Below are positions 37,555-50,436 of a stretch of DNA of 64,000 bases, piece after piece. Below the pieces are notes generated by a model. That model was not told where the DNA came from. It saw only the letters and a program-made list of their open reading frames with translations, and searched no databases. The stretch comes from Heterodera schachtii (Eukaryota > Nematoda > Chromadorea > Rhabditida > Heteroderidae), in the NCBI GenBank assembly GCA_023374025.1, contig SIJG01000105.1, positions 342,501 to 406,500 of the forward strand. The letters are read 5' to 3'. The translations under genes and the position numbers were made by a program. Every line of letters begins with the position of its first letter. Position 1 is the stretch's first letter.

Positions 37555-38373
37555 AAATTCATCCATATTTTGTTTCACTGAGTTTGGGCTCCTATATTAA
37601 AAAAAGATTTATATTTATGGGCACAAGGCGCAAGTCGCCCAACTCGCCGCACCTTTTGTTATGTGCTCTCTCGCAGCCACTTTCAATGCAGAAAATATTA
37701 AATCACACATTATTATTTTGATAATTATATAAAATGCAGATCGGTATGCTCTTTCAAAACTATAAGGTCAGAAAATTTTCTGTCATTTCACATACTTCCC
37801 GTTGGTCAATCGAGCTGAAATTTTACCAAGCATACCTTCCCCGTAAACATAAGAAGCACACAAAAAATTTGAAAGTATAGAAGAAGCAAAATTAAGAGTT
37901 TTAAGAACATCCCGAAGGAGTGTTCTAAGGAAAAATTGAATATTATGTGTGCCTCACCAAATCCGCCGAATGATATATCATTCTTCACATCTCGGTCTGT
38001 AATGCATGAATCCGACCGAAAGAATTTTTCGGCGGAAAGCACTTTGGGCGTGCAGTTATGTATGATTTGTTAACAGATTTTCACCAAAGATGTTTTTTTA
38101 GTCAATTAATTTCTAAAATTCGGGACTGCAAATTTAAAAAATAAGTACACGGAAACATATCAATTTCATTTTGCGGCGAATAAACTCGCAGCGATTGTGC
38201 GGTTCCCTTGTTTTATTTCCTTTTTTCTATTAAATGAAAAATTTTACATACCTTATTTCAAGAATAAGAACATATTTTATATATTTTATTTAATGTCAAA
38301 ATTTCCGTAATCTAAATTTCGAAATTTCTGTTAAGAAAAATATCTATTTTTTCTATTTTACTTGACTGTCATG
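37555..38373. other. Intergenic region
   Basis: AT-rich spacer between the FAXC-like gene and CHMP3. Near 38055-38090 it carries the phrase ATTTGTTAACAGATTTTCACC, nearly the same as one at 15857-15880 inside the DNAJC11 intron, so a short dispersed repeat may be shared. No exon is seen. Confidence 0.5.
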
Positions 38374-39600
38374 ATGGGTTTATTCGGTAGAACGAAAGTT
38401 GACCCAAAAGAACAGGTAGTAAAACCTGGATTAAAGCATTACAAAATAATTTTCAAGGTCCGAGAGCTTCAACGTAAGCTAAGGCTTGAAAATTCAAGAC
38501 TCAACCGACAAATTGGGGCCATCCAACGCGAGGAAGAAAAAGTAAAGTATGAAGCAGGGCTCTACCTTTATTCTTGAATTTACTCGAAAAAACCTTGAAT
38601 TTTAAGTTATTTTTCCTTTACTGCCAGTACTTGCTCGTTTCTTGTATTTATAAGGTTCCGAGCTAATTATGTATTGACCAAATAAGATTTATTGTCTAAT
38701 TGTAAGAAACTGAGGATGGCATTGATTGGATGCGTAAACTGTAGAGTTTCATAAATTACTTAAGGTGAAACGGGAAATCAAAACAGCAGCGAAAAAGGGG
38801 GACAGAGAAGTGTGCATTCTGTTGGCAAAGTCAATAGTCAACTCGAGAAAGGTGAATTTCACATCATATTTTAATCAAGCTGTATTTGCTAATAGAACGT
38901 TTACTTTTCAAGTCAGTGAGCAAACTCCACGGAACAATCGCACAAATCAATTCCATAAACATGAACATGCAGCATCAATTGGCCACTATTCGTATGGCCG
39001 GCACACTAAAACAGTCGACGGAAGTGATGAAGGTCATGCAACAATTGTTGAAGGTAGCCCATTTGGAATTGCACTTTTAGCATTTTGCCCAAGGTGCCCG
39101 AAGTTATGCAAGTGATGCGAGACATGTCGAAGGAAATGACTAAGGTAACAGCGACGGATTTTTTAAATTCGATTTTGACAGTTTCTTTAGATGGGAATCA
39201 TCGAGGAAATCATCGAGGAGACCATGGAGTCCACCGAACCTGATAATATGGAAGAATTAGCACAGGTAAACTGTTTTTATCAAGGGAGGAGTTTACTTCG
39301 GCGAACTCGGTAACCCCCAATATTTCCCAATCTTTTTGTCCTTTTTTATGGGACCGGTAAATTTATTATTAACAATTGCCAGAAAACAACCTATAGTGAG
39401 TTACCTAATTTATCATATTGCGGTTTTTTAAGGAGGAAGTGGACAAAATTCTTTGGGAAGTCACTGCCGGCGAATTGGGCAAAGCGCCAGCGGCGGTACG
39501 GGACGAACTCGGAGAAAAGAAAAGGCAAAAAGAAGCAGCGATTGCCACGGCGAATGCATTCATTGCTGAACAAATGGGCTCCAACTCAGCGACGCATTGA
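38374..39600 (+). CDS. ESCRT-III subunit CHMP3/VPS24
   Basis: Filament-forming ESCRT-III protein for multivesicular body sorting and membrane scission. Exons join in phase to MGLFGRTKVDPKEQ, VRELQRKLRLENSRLNRQIG, IQREEEKVKREIKTAAKKGD, VCILLAKSIVNSRK, the helix HQLATIRMAGTLKQSTEVMK, VMRDMSKEMTKMGIIEEII, EEVDKILWEVTAGELGKAP and a Lys/Ala-rich end. The MGLFG start, the TAGELGKAP block and helix order identify CHMP3 rather than CHMP2. The tail (EEKKRQKEAAIATANAF and on to SNSATH) lacks an evident MIM1 motif of the LxxRLxxLR type. A second ATG three bases upstream (38371) gives one extra Met. Confidence 0.92.
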
Positions 39601-39889
39601 TTTTGACCAGATTATGAATTGTTTCCATTCAATTCCAACATTTTATGTGTATATTATCTACCAACAAATTTTCTTGGATTGGTTTTTGATACTTTTTTTT
39701 AACAATGATTCAGAATATCCTATCAGAAAGGCTATTTTACACTCATTTTTATAAAAAAAAAAAAATATGAAACGGCAAATTCATTTTTCTCAATTTTTGT
39801 TTATGAATCAAATTAACGAGTTCATTTTTACTTTTGCTTTCATTTATGCTTTAGTGAATTAAAAGTACCCATTTATTTTATCACTGAAA

Positions 39890-41454
39890 ATGTCTGATCA
39901 TCAACCGAAAGCGCCTTCCACTCCGTCCGTATTTTATGCGGTTGCTTGGGGTCGTCAGCGTGGAGTGTTCGGCAGTTACAAAGAGGCCCAAGCAGCGACG
40001 AAAGGCTTTCCGAGTCCGACTATGAAGAAATTCAAAAATCGCGAAGAAGCCGGTTAGACTCCGAATTCGAATAAAATAATATATGTTCATACCTATAATG
40101 AACGCTGCTCTAACTTAAGTCATTATTTTTAGAGGGTTTCGTCAACCGTTCAAAGCCCGAATCGACTTCGAGTAAGTTTTAAACGATCGTAAAAAAACGA
40201 CCATAAAATAATGTAAACTAACAAATCAAATTATTTTTATGATGTGAAGACTGCAATAGAGCCATATTTCTCACCTCCGAAACTTCATTTTCAGTGTCTG
40301 TGGACGATTCCTTCACAAAATTTTTTGCTGTCGCTCGTGGTCGTGTTGTTGGCATATTCAAGGACATAGAAACTGTCAAGAAAAATGTAGACTATTTTTT
40401 ATTTTAAAGAAATAAATATTTTTTTAGACAAAGGGCTATCCGAACGCAATGCACAAAAAGTTTGACACTTTGGAGGAGGCGAAGCATTATTTGGAGAAGT
40501 ATTATGAGGGAAAAGGTTCGCCATTTATTGAAACAGCAGCAAATTTATTTATTTTTTTCATTTATTTTTGTAGCGGATGAAAAAAAGTCGCCGAGAAAGT
40601 CGCGAACTTCGACGGATGCAAAAATGAAGGAAGAGAAGTCGAAACAGACAACGGATGAAGAGACGGACGAGGCAACGGCGGAAAAGGAAAGCGACGAGCA
40701 GACGAAAGGGGAGGACGAGACGGGCGCAAAGCCAGTCGGTAAGAGCATTTCAAAAATCAAATAATCGGAGTTCCCATGAACATTACTTGTGATTGAATGT
40801 AATTTTATCCAGAGCAATTTGGCAATTGCCATTCCCTAAAAACGAATTCTAATTTTTGAGGCCCCAAAATATTTTATCTTTCGCTTAAGTCCGTAAAATA
40901 AAAATTCACAATATAAATCGACTTTGCTTTATCCAATACCAATGTATATGTTTTTTTTCCGACTGACAGCTCGCGAGGTTTCCTTGTTTTAGTACGTTCT
41001 CTGTGTATCTCCAGTCAGATTGTTTATGTCCAGTTTGCACGAATTACATATTTATTTTGTAGCTCGTAAGCGCACTTATGGCACCAAACTGAACGACGAA
41101 CACGATGGCGACGAAGAGACAAAGTTGGGTTCATCCGAAGGACACAAAGCACTCAGAGAAGAGGACATTTCTCGCGGAGAGGAAAACGCCGATGCCGAAA
41201 TGCGCGAAGGAGACGAGGCGAATAGGACGGAAGGACAGCCCAAAAAGGAAGGCAATTCGGTGGAGAGCGAAGCGACTGCTGACAACGACGACGAGCAGCA
41301 AATTGCGAAGGAGGCAGCCAAGGCAGAAGAGAAGATGGAGCAGGGAGGGGAGGAGGAGGAGCAGAAAAAGGCGGAGACAACCGAAGACGAAGGCGTGGCC
41401 AAGAAGGCGAAACTCGACGACTCCGACTCGACAGAGAAAACCTCGCAAAAATAG
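39890..41454 (+). CDS. Protein with two viroplasmin-like domains and an acidic tail, no RNase H
   Basis: Two copies of the small Cauli_VI/viroplasmin-type fold that usually precedes eukaryotic RNase H1 and binds nucleic-acid hybrids. Copy one reads FYAVAWGRQRGVFGSYKEA with KGFPSPTMKKFKNREEA; copy two reads FFAVARGRVVGIFKDIETV with KGYPNAMHKKFDTLEEA. Each ends near a 40-residue unit split by introns. After copy two there is a Lys/Ser region (EKKSPRKSRTSTDAKMKEE) and then a long Glu/Lys-rich, probably disordered tail ending EKTSQK. No RNase H catalytic blocks follow before the stop. The next gene has one such domain plus RNase H, so the two look like products of a tandem duplication with domain loss and gain. 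Role unknown; likely nuclear RNA/DNA binding. Confidence 0.85.
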
Positions 41455-41956
41455 ACATGGCCATTCATTGGTAAATCCATTTTTAAAGAAAAATAGAAAT
41501 CTGTTTAGTTGTGTGTTTTGTTCAGTTTCTCTTTCCACCAAATGCAGCGAAACGTTCATTCGCCAATAGCCTCCGCAATCGATTCATTGGTTGATTTTTC
41601 TGCTTATTGATTTACCGATTATCTCATTTTCTCCTCATCCTTTGCTCCCGATTTTATTTGCATTAAACATAAAACAATTTGCCAAATAACAATTGCTTTT
41701 CCGTTTCTCCGAGGTTATTTTTTAGATTTAGGGATTTGTGAAATTCAAAGCAAAACGAAAAGCAATGAATTTTGATTGTATGGTGAATTAAATTCAATTT
41801 CCCTCTCCAAATATGAACACTCATTTTATTGCCTGATGCGATTCATTTGTTTTGATAAATTTATCAAAAAAAGAAGTATTGTTCATGTTTTCTTTGTTTT
41901 GTTTTCAACTACTTTTATTTTGTACATTGTTCAACTCTTTACTGTTTAATTGGGTC
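41455..41956. other. Spacer between the two viroplasmin-domain genes
   Basis: About 500 bases, T-rich, with candidate poly(A) signal context near 41660-41680 (ATTAAACATAAAAC). No further exon is seen. Confidence 0.55.
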
Positions 41957-43085
41957 ATGCGTCAAGCCTCGTTTTATGCTGTCGCGCGGGGAAGGGCTGT
42001 CGGCGTATTCAACACCTGGCAAAAGTGTAATGACAGCATCAATGGATTTTCGGGGGCAAAGTTTAAGAAGTTTCCAACTTTGGAGCAGGCTAATGACTTC
42101 ATTGGGAAGCATCGTGGTAAGTGATGGGCAATGTAGAGAATTGTGGTCCCCAATTCGAAATATTTATGGTTAAGCCCAAAACAGAAGTTTAATTTGTGGC
42201 CATGCCAAAGAATGGATGTAGGGAATGGGCTTCCTTAATTGGTTGTTGGGCTCGCAAAATGCATTTGAGCCAATTCACTCATAGTTTTGTCTGTAAATAT
42301 TATTTTAGAAACTCTGAATTCTGGCGGCAAAGTGATTTCGAAGAAAGGGCCCCCCGTTCGTACAATGATTGCAAGTTCGGCTGCTACGACCTTTGCTGAG
42401 AGACCTTTGACACGTAATACGGCAATGTTTGGGGTTGAGGCATCGAATTCATTGGCAGCATCCAACTTGGTTTCCGTGGACGATGGATTTACGACTGTTG
42501 TTTATACGGACGGCGCTTGTAGTCGGAATGGTTTTGCCGGTGCAAAGGTAAAGCGATGAGAATTTTCGACACAATTAGTTATATGTGAATAGGAATACTT
42601 TGTTTTGTCATTTTCACTTAAAACCTTTGTACGATTTAAGGCTGGCTTCGGCGTTTTTTGGTCTGATGGACACCCCGACAATGTCTCTGCTCCGGTCAAT
42701 GGACCACCCACAAATAATCGTGCCGAATATTTAGCCGTAATTTCTGCGTTGGAAAAGGCAACCGCGCGAAACATTCGGCGTCTGGTGATCCGAACTGACT
42801 CTGCTCTTCTGATCCAATCGGTGCAAATGCTATGCCAATTGGACCTTTATGACGTGGTTTTAATAGATGACTAAATGGCTGCCCAAATGGCGAACCAATG
42901 GATGGAAAACCATTAATGGAACGGATGTGCGAAATAGGGACTTGCTCGAACGTCTGGACAATCTGACGAAGGGAACTATTGACGTCAAATTCGAGAAAGT
43001 TGCGGGTCATTCGGGCGATTATGGCAATGACCAGGCGGACCTGCTGGCAAGACGTGGGGCCGAGATGTACACGGCCAAGAAATGA
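41957..43085 (+). CDS. Ribonuclease H1
   Basis: Cleaves RNA in RNA-DNA hybrids, in nucleus and mitochondria. One N-terminal hybrid-binding viroplasmin domain (FYAVARGRAVGVFNTWQKC; AKFKKFPTLEQANDFIGKHR), a linker of about 50 residues, then the RNase HI fold: VVYTDGACSRNGFAGAK (Asp), AGFGVFWSDGHPDN, NNRAEYLAVISALEKA (Glu), LVIRTDSALLIQSV (Asp), WKTINGTDVRNRDLLERLD, VAGHSGDYGNDQADLLARRG (His and last Asp). All four acidic catalytic residues and the loop His are present. Stop at 43085. Start MRQASFYAV is chosen because the domain begins right there; no mitochondrial leader is seen in this isoform. Confidence 0.94.
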
Positions 43086-43224
43086 ACGATCTACGACGAT
43101 AACATATTTTTAAAAGGAATATTGTGAAATATTATATTTAAATAAATTATAGAAACGCCTTATTTTGTGGGTGAGAATTAAGCATTTTTAATGGGCTTTC
43201 CAATGATACCAAATTTGAAGAAAA

Positions 43225-43480
43225 TCGTCTGATGTTAGTGGGGCTAAGATTATACATGATGAGGTGTGGGATTTTGGTGTCCACAAAAAGTACTGCATTT
43301 ACAGTAGAAATGGTCAACACCGAAATTGAAATGTCTATACCTCAGCGGGTGTAAGTCTTAGCCCCACCATTCAAAAAGCAAATCGGTAGAGAGTTTCTGC
43401 TCTTTCCATTGGGCCTGCTTAAAATTCCCAAAAAATTTCACAGCCCCCTAGGAATTTTTTCGAAAATTTTCCCGATTTTC
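43225..43480. repeat. Inverted-repeat element (family 2), copy B
   Basis: Shares with copy A the strings AGTACTG(C/T)ATTT, TTTACAGTAGAAATG(G/A)TCAACACCGAAATT, CGGGTGTAAGTC/CGGGTATAACTC and TAGGAATTTTTTCGAAAATTT. GGGGCTAAGATTATAC and GTAAGTCTTAGCCCC form a local inverted pair (about 43239-43380). Its start, GGGCTTTCCAATGATACC, also resembles the arms of the element at 49185-49550. Confidence 0.75.
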
Positions 43481-43751
43481 ACTGTTTTTGGTGTGCCAGA
43501 TCACCATGAAGGAGTGATCTGATCAGGTTAGTGCAAATGACTTTTTTGATCGGCAGCAAAAGATATTTTGTAGGAAATTTTTCAGTTTTTGGCCCACTAA
43601 ATATTGAGGTTTTAAAAATAAATTTTATGCTAAACAATGACCACTTGAAAATGGGGCAAGTTTGTTTCTCTTGATCTATAACCAAGTTATGCTAAACATA
43701 TGACCATGACTGTATGTACAAAACTTGATTCCCTTTCTCATTCCATTTCGT

Positions 43752-43920
43752 CTTTCTCTCTCTCTGTCTGTCACTCTCTCTCTCTGTCTGTCACTCTCTC
43801 CCTCCCTCTCTCTCTTTCTCTCTCTCCCTCCCTCTCTCTTTCTCTCTCTCTCCCTCTCTTTTTCCTTTTCTCCCTTTCTCTCTCTCCCTCCCTTTTTCTC
43901 TCTCTCTCCCATTCGCTTTC
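43752..43920. repeat. (CT)n-rich tract
   Basis: CT dinucleotides and CTCCC/TTTCTC blocks, containing a 30-base duplication of CTCTCTCTGTCTGTCACTCT. Non-coding. Confidence 0.9.
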
Positions 43921-44610
43921 TCTCCTCATTCGTTGTTTTTTGTTTGTCCTCTCTTCTCTTTCTCCCTCACTTTGCTTCTTTCCCCGTTCTCTTTTGCTTC
44001 TCCCTCATTTGTGAACAATTTTCTCACTCAATTCTTTCTTTTATTTATCCATTTGATCATTATTCCTCCCTCACTTATCAATTCAAATATTTCATCATCC
44101 TAAAACAAATCAAGAAAAACTAAAAATGGTTGAAAAGGGGCGGGGGAGGGAGAAAAGAGGCTGACAATTGACAAAATGTGAGAGGGAGGGAGGGGGAGGG
44201 GGGAAGGCCTTCCAAAAGAAAAGGCACTCCCTCACTTCTCCCCCCCCCCCATTCGGTGGCCGTCCTTTCGTCAGCATAACAGTCGCGTCTCACATCCATC
44301 CAATGCCTTAGCCTTTTTCACTTTCCTTTCACCTCCATTTCCGAGCGTGCCTTTATGTTTTAGGCTTCTTTTACATATAATTTGCTAATACCCAATTTCT
44401 CACAAATATGTAAAAATACATTGGTATTAATTCTATTTTTTGTGATTAATTTTATAATCTAATTTTGTTATTGATTTTTGCAACTTAAAATCATTCTTTT
44501 TATATGTATTTTTGATGCCATGGCACTTTTAGAGTTTAAGTGCCCCAATTTTTTTTTTCTTTCAAGAATTCATATACCTAAACGGCAGAGAAAAATAGTG
44601 ACATGACTAT

Positions 44611-44873
44611 TGTCGGGAGTTTTTGGGATCGCTGATCTTGAATCTGACATTTATTTGACCAATTTCGAATCCGAATTCGAAAAAAAAGAAAAAAAACACT
44701 TCGCTTTTATTCAAAATGTTTAATCAAGCGTAAAATCATGCACAAACCACTGCAGCATTAAAATGGTCATTCTACGCCAATTGGAGCATAAATGTGAACT
44801 GTTTTTGACTTTGTTCTAATTCGGATTCGAAATTGGCCAAGACGAATGCCGGATTGTATCCCGAAAAACTCCT
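44611..44873. repeat. Inverted-repeat element (family 1), short copy
   Basis: Left arm GGGAGTTTTTGGGATCGCTGATCTTGAATCTGACAT followed by TTGACCAATTTCGAATCCGAATTCG; right arm is the reverse complement with mismatches (CTAATTCGGATTCGAAATTGGCCAAGACGAATGCCGGATT through CCGAAAAACTCC). The same words occur in the element at 14421-14942. Confidence 0.8.
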
Positions 44874-45019
44874 TAAAACAAATTTTATGACAAAATTTTT
44901 GGGATTTACTAAGTAAGAAAGGTACTTTCTACCAGAAGCATCGGGGCACCTAACTATGAAAATGCCGAGGCCTTCTTTTATGTGTTGCTTTAGCGAAGAT
45001 CACTCAAAAGGGGACGCCC

Positions 45020-46388
45020 ATGGAGAGCAGCGACGCCAACAATAACATCAACAACAGCGAGGGGGAGGCCGAAAATACCACCAAAAACGGCGGAGGGGAG
45101 GGCGTCGAGAAAAAGATCTTGAGCAAAGGCGTCAGCGGGGTGGTCAAATGGTTTAACGTCATGAATGGTCAGTCAGTACGAGTTGTATTGGGCATGAATC
45201 TAACAAATTGCGCTAAATTATTCTTTTTTATTGTATTCAACGAATTTTGGATGACAAATTTCCGGGACAAATGATTTGTTGAAGAACGAACAACCTATTA
45301 TCCAATTCCTTTAGGATACGGCTTCATTTGTCGTGATGACACCAACGACGACATTTTTGTGCACAATTCGGCAATTACAGCGAATAATCCATCCAAAATT
45401 CAGCGATCATTGGGCGATGGTGAAAAGGTTTTGTTACCATTAGTGTTTAGCCAAACACTTACAAATGCCTAAAAAGTCATTGTAAGCTGGTATGATTCAG
45501 GTTATGTTCGACATTGTTGATGGTGCTAAAGGGCCAGAGGCGGCCAACGTAAGAAACATTTTCATTGTTACATGGGTTAATTGGGTAATTTTCTGATTGG
45601 CCTTCGTTATTAGGTGACTGGTCCGGACGGAGTGCCCGTGCAGGGGTCCAAATATGCTGCAGGTGAGTGCTTTCGGCTCCATACAGTTTACCCGATTTTG
45701 ATTTTATACGCCTATCAAACTGATTGGGTCTATAATTTTCACATTTTTGGCACCATTCGTTAGAACTAACAATATGTGCAGATGAAATGTTGAACATGGT
45801 CTTCTGCAGCCTCACTTCCATTTTTTAGATTTGAGCCAGCGTCGACGTTTTGCGGGTCCGCGACGGAATTATTTCTTCCGCGGAAATCGAAACCGCCGTC
45901 CCCGGCGTAGCGAAGAAGCGGCAGGTGGCGAAGCGCCGGTGGGCGAAAAGAAAGAAGGCGCAGAAGAAAACAATGGCAAAGAGGCGAAGAAGGAAGAGGT
46001 TGGTGGGAGTGACTTACAAACGCAAAGAAAAGCTCAAAAGGGGAACTATTAAATTAAAGCGAAGGAGAAAATCAAAGCCCACGTGACAAAACCCAAAATT
46101 TAAAAATTATACAAATTGCGGTACTATTCGTTTATATACCATTTTGTCAAATTTTTCATTTCAAAACAGCTTAAACTTTTAAACCTTATACAATGTCAGG
46201 TTGCAAAGGACGCCAACGGGGGACGTGGCGGTGGGCAGCGTCGAGGCCGGGGCGTTCGTTTCCGCGGGCGCCGCAACAATCGTCGAAACGTCGCGGGCTC
46301 AACATCTGGCGGCACAGAAAATGAAGGCGAACAGAAAAAAGAACAAACGCAGCCGGAGGAAGAAACGAAAGTGAACGGAGGCGAATGA
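45020..46388 (+). CDS. Y-box (cold-shock domain) RNA-binding protein, CEY/YBX type
   Basis: Binds mRNA and regulates its storage and translation in the cytoplasm. After an Asn/Glu-rich start ([18 protein letters not shown]) the cold-shock domain begins with [13 protein letters not shown], then RNP1 GYGFICRD and RNP2 [28 protein letters not shown] and [18 protein letters not shown]. The tail has alternating basic/aromatic RG-like islands ([37 protein letters not shown]) and acidic islands, as in YBX proteins. All five or six introns are GT-AG. A 3' splice site at 44990-44993 precedes the start by 26 bases; the sequence between is also open, so an earlier exon or a trans-splice site are both possible. 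Stop at 46388. Confidence 0.93.
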
Positions 46389-46675
46389 GCGAAATGCGAC
46401 CTCTTTTGTTTAGCGATAATTAAAAAAGTAATAAGTCTGCTTCCTACGATGTGTTATGAATTGTGTCGACAATTTAAAGGATTTGCTGACACAAAAATAT
46501 TACAATGCTTTTTTTCCCACTTCTCAATTGGATTGAATGATATCCTCACTTTTTTAATCGGTTTTACATTTGGACTCATCAGCACAATAATAATTCAAAA
46601 AACAGTTTTAAATATTTTACGCGAAACAATTAAACAAATCATTGAGTTGCCCATCGGGAAATGCTTACATCCCTT

Positions 46676-48383
<1,708 letters not shown>

Positions 48384-50436
48384 CACAGCAAATCTTCTAA
48401 AAGGAAAACACTGAGGGATTTGGTCAAATTTTATAAAATTTGGCACTTTACAGTTGTGTGTGATGAGCTTATTTTAAAAAACCCAAAAGTGGTTGCACAA
48501 AAGCAGTCTAAAAAGGGTTTGTCCTGTTGTTTCCTCTGTTTTTCCCCAAATCGTTCCTACCAACTGCAAAGTGCCGGAAAAATAAAAATGATAATAACTT
48601 TAAAATTCTGATATTTAAGGAAAAATTTTATTTTCATATGGAGGGGGAGGACTGTATGGAAGTGGGAAAAAAGTCCTTAGTTTTGATTTTGATGACAAAA
48701 AGTAAAATAGGTACATAAATACGCATTGGGGAAAACGGGAAACGGAAAAAAAGATAATAAAAAATAATCAAATATAGCTTTTTGTTGTTTTTCAAATAAG
48801 AAAAAAATTCTAACGAATACAAATAAAATTATGTAGTAAAAAAAAATTTAAGAAACGAAGAATACTTTTGTACATATTAAGCTTTGATTTGAGAGAAAAC
48901 GAAAATGAAATAAGAAAGTCAATGTGTTAAAATGAGAACATTCTCTCCCCTCATTCAGTGGCGGATTCATACAATTCGGACAAATAAGAAAGGAATTATA
49001 TTCAAAAAAGACGAATTGGGTGATAAAAATGAATTGAGGTAAAATATTGTTCAAAAAAGAATCGCCTTTTTACCATTGTCCCTCCCCCCCCCCCCCCCTC
49101 CCCCCCATTTGGGCTTTGTAGGCGATGTGCCTCACTTGTCATTCGTTGGTATCATAATGAAACTTGGCAGAGTATCGATGGACGGGGCAGGGTCGTTTTC
49201 GTACGGGCCGTTTTCGTACGAGCACAAGTTTTTGGCTATAACTTTTTTATTTGTCTACCAAATCCAACATTGTTGGTGTCATTCGATAGCCCTATGTATC
49301 CTCTATTAGCCTGCAAAATTTCGAAAAATCTCGTTAAGGTTCAAAAAAGTTATGGCCAGAAGAATTCAAAAAACCAGATTTTCCAACTTTTTTGGCCTAA
49401 ACAAAATTTTTTGGGATTTTGCAGGCTAATAGAGCATCTTAAGGGCTCTCGAATGATACCAAGATCGTTGGATTTGGTTGGAAAATAAAAAAGTTATAGT
49501 CAAAAAACATGTGCTCGTACGAAAACGGCCCGTACGAAAACGGCCTGGTCCGTCGATGGACGACGAAGCCTATCACTTTTAAACGCATTCCGTTGAAGAA
49601 AAATTCATTGAGTCCATCCGTTAATTTGATGCATTTCTTTCCATTTCTCTGAAATTCCATCCTTTTGACTTTCCTTTCGCCACAATTCGCATTTCTCTTT
49701 CTTTGCGGTGCGTTTTCTCACCTCGCCATTCGCTTCCAACCAATAAATAAATATCCCCGTCCAAATCGTTTCTTAAACGGATCTCTCCCCTCCCCCGCCC
49801 ACCATTTGCTTTTGCTTTGATTTGCTTTGCTTTGCTTTGATTTGCTTTTCGTCGTCGTCGTTCCGCTCGATGTCGCCCATCAAATGTCATTCACATTATC
49901 CCTACGCAGAACATCTTTCTCGTTCCACTGCCCGATATCCTCCGATTCGCCCAAATCCCATTGCCCCTCAGCAATTCCCCCCCCCCCCCTCCAATCGCTC
50001 CTTCGCCTTTTCCAACATCGCCATTAAACAGTGCGTCTGCACGAACCGCGAGGATCGCCAACAGAATGACGGGGATGGGAACAACCGGCTTTTGCCCGTC
50101 GCCATCCCTCGGCACCGATGGTGTCAAATCCTCTCGAGCATTTCCTCGGCTTACTCATCCCCCGCCCACCCAACATCTTCTCAAATGCTCAATCATTCAT
50201 TGTATCATATTCAGCGAAGAAGGGATTTGTTTGACGTTGAGGGGAACAATTAACGAAAAGCCTTTGGACACCGCCGGTGACGTCGTCGCCCGTTGGGCAA
50301 AGCTTCTCCATTTATGACAAAGATAAGTCCCAACGGAATCACTTGCGCCCATTCGTCCGATTGACTCATTAATTGCCTAATACCTTCACTAATTGCCTTT
50401 CCTAATTACCTTAATTGTTTTTTTCTCATGATTCAG
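48384..50436. other. Intergenic region with repeat and uncertain ORFs
   Basis: Contains AT-rich spacer, a C run (49086-49107), the palindromic element at 49185-49550 and a GC-richer stretch (49800-50320). In the latter, open frames exist on both strands: Pro/Ser-rich on + (49961-50317), and on - a hydrophobic start (VPIPVILLAILAVRADAL, near 50090). None has support from homology or splice pattern. Confidence 0.45.
49185..49550. repeat. Palindromic inverted-repeat element (family 3)
   Basis: Arms of about 130 bases. The left starts with GGCAGGGTCGTTTTCGTACG, GGCCGTTTTCGTACGAGCAC and AGTTTTTGGCTATAACTTTT. The right is its reverse complement, ending GTGCTCGTACGAAAACGGCC and CGTACGAAAACGGCC. TTAGCCTGCAAAATTTCGAA is mirrored by TTTTGCAGGCTAATAGAG near the centre. 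GTCATTCGATAGCC and GGCTCTCGAATGATACC also pair. No reading frame. Confidence 0.85.

Noticed and set aside
39890..41454. Integrated caulimovirus-like or viral sequence because of viroplasmin domains
   Set aside because: The domain is a normal part of eukaryotic RNase H1; the gene has host-style introns and no viral genes are near.
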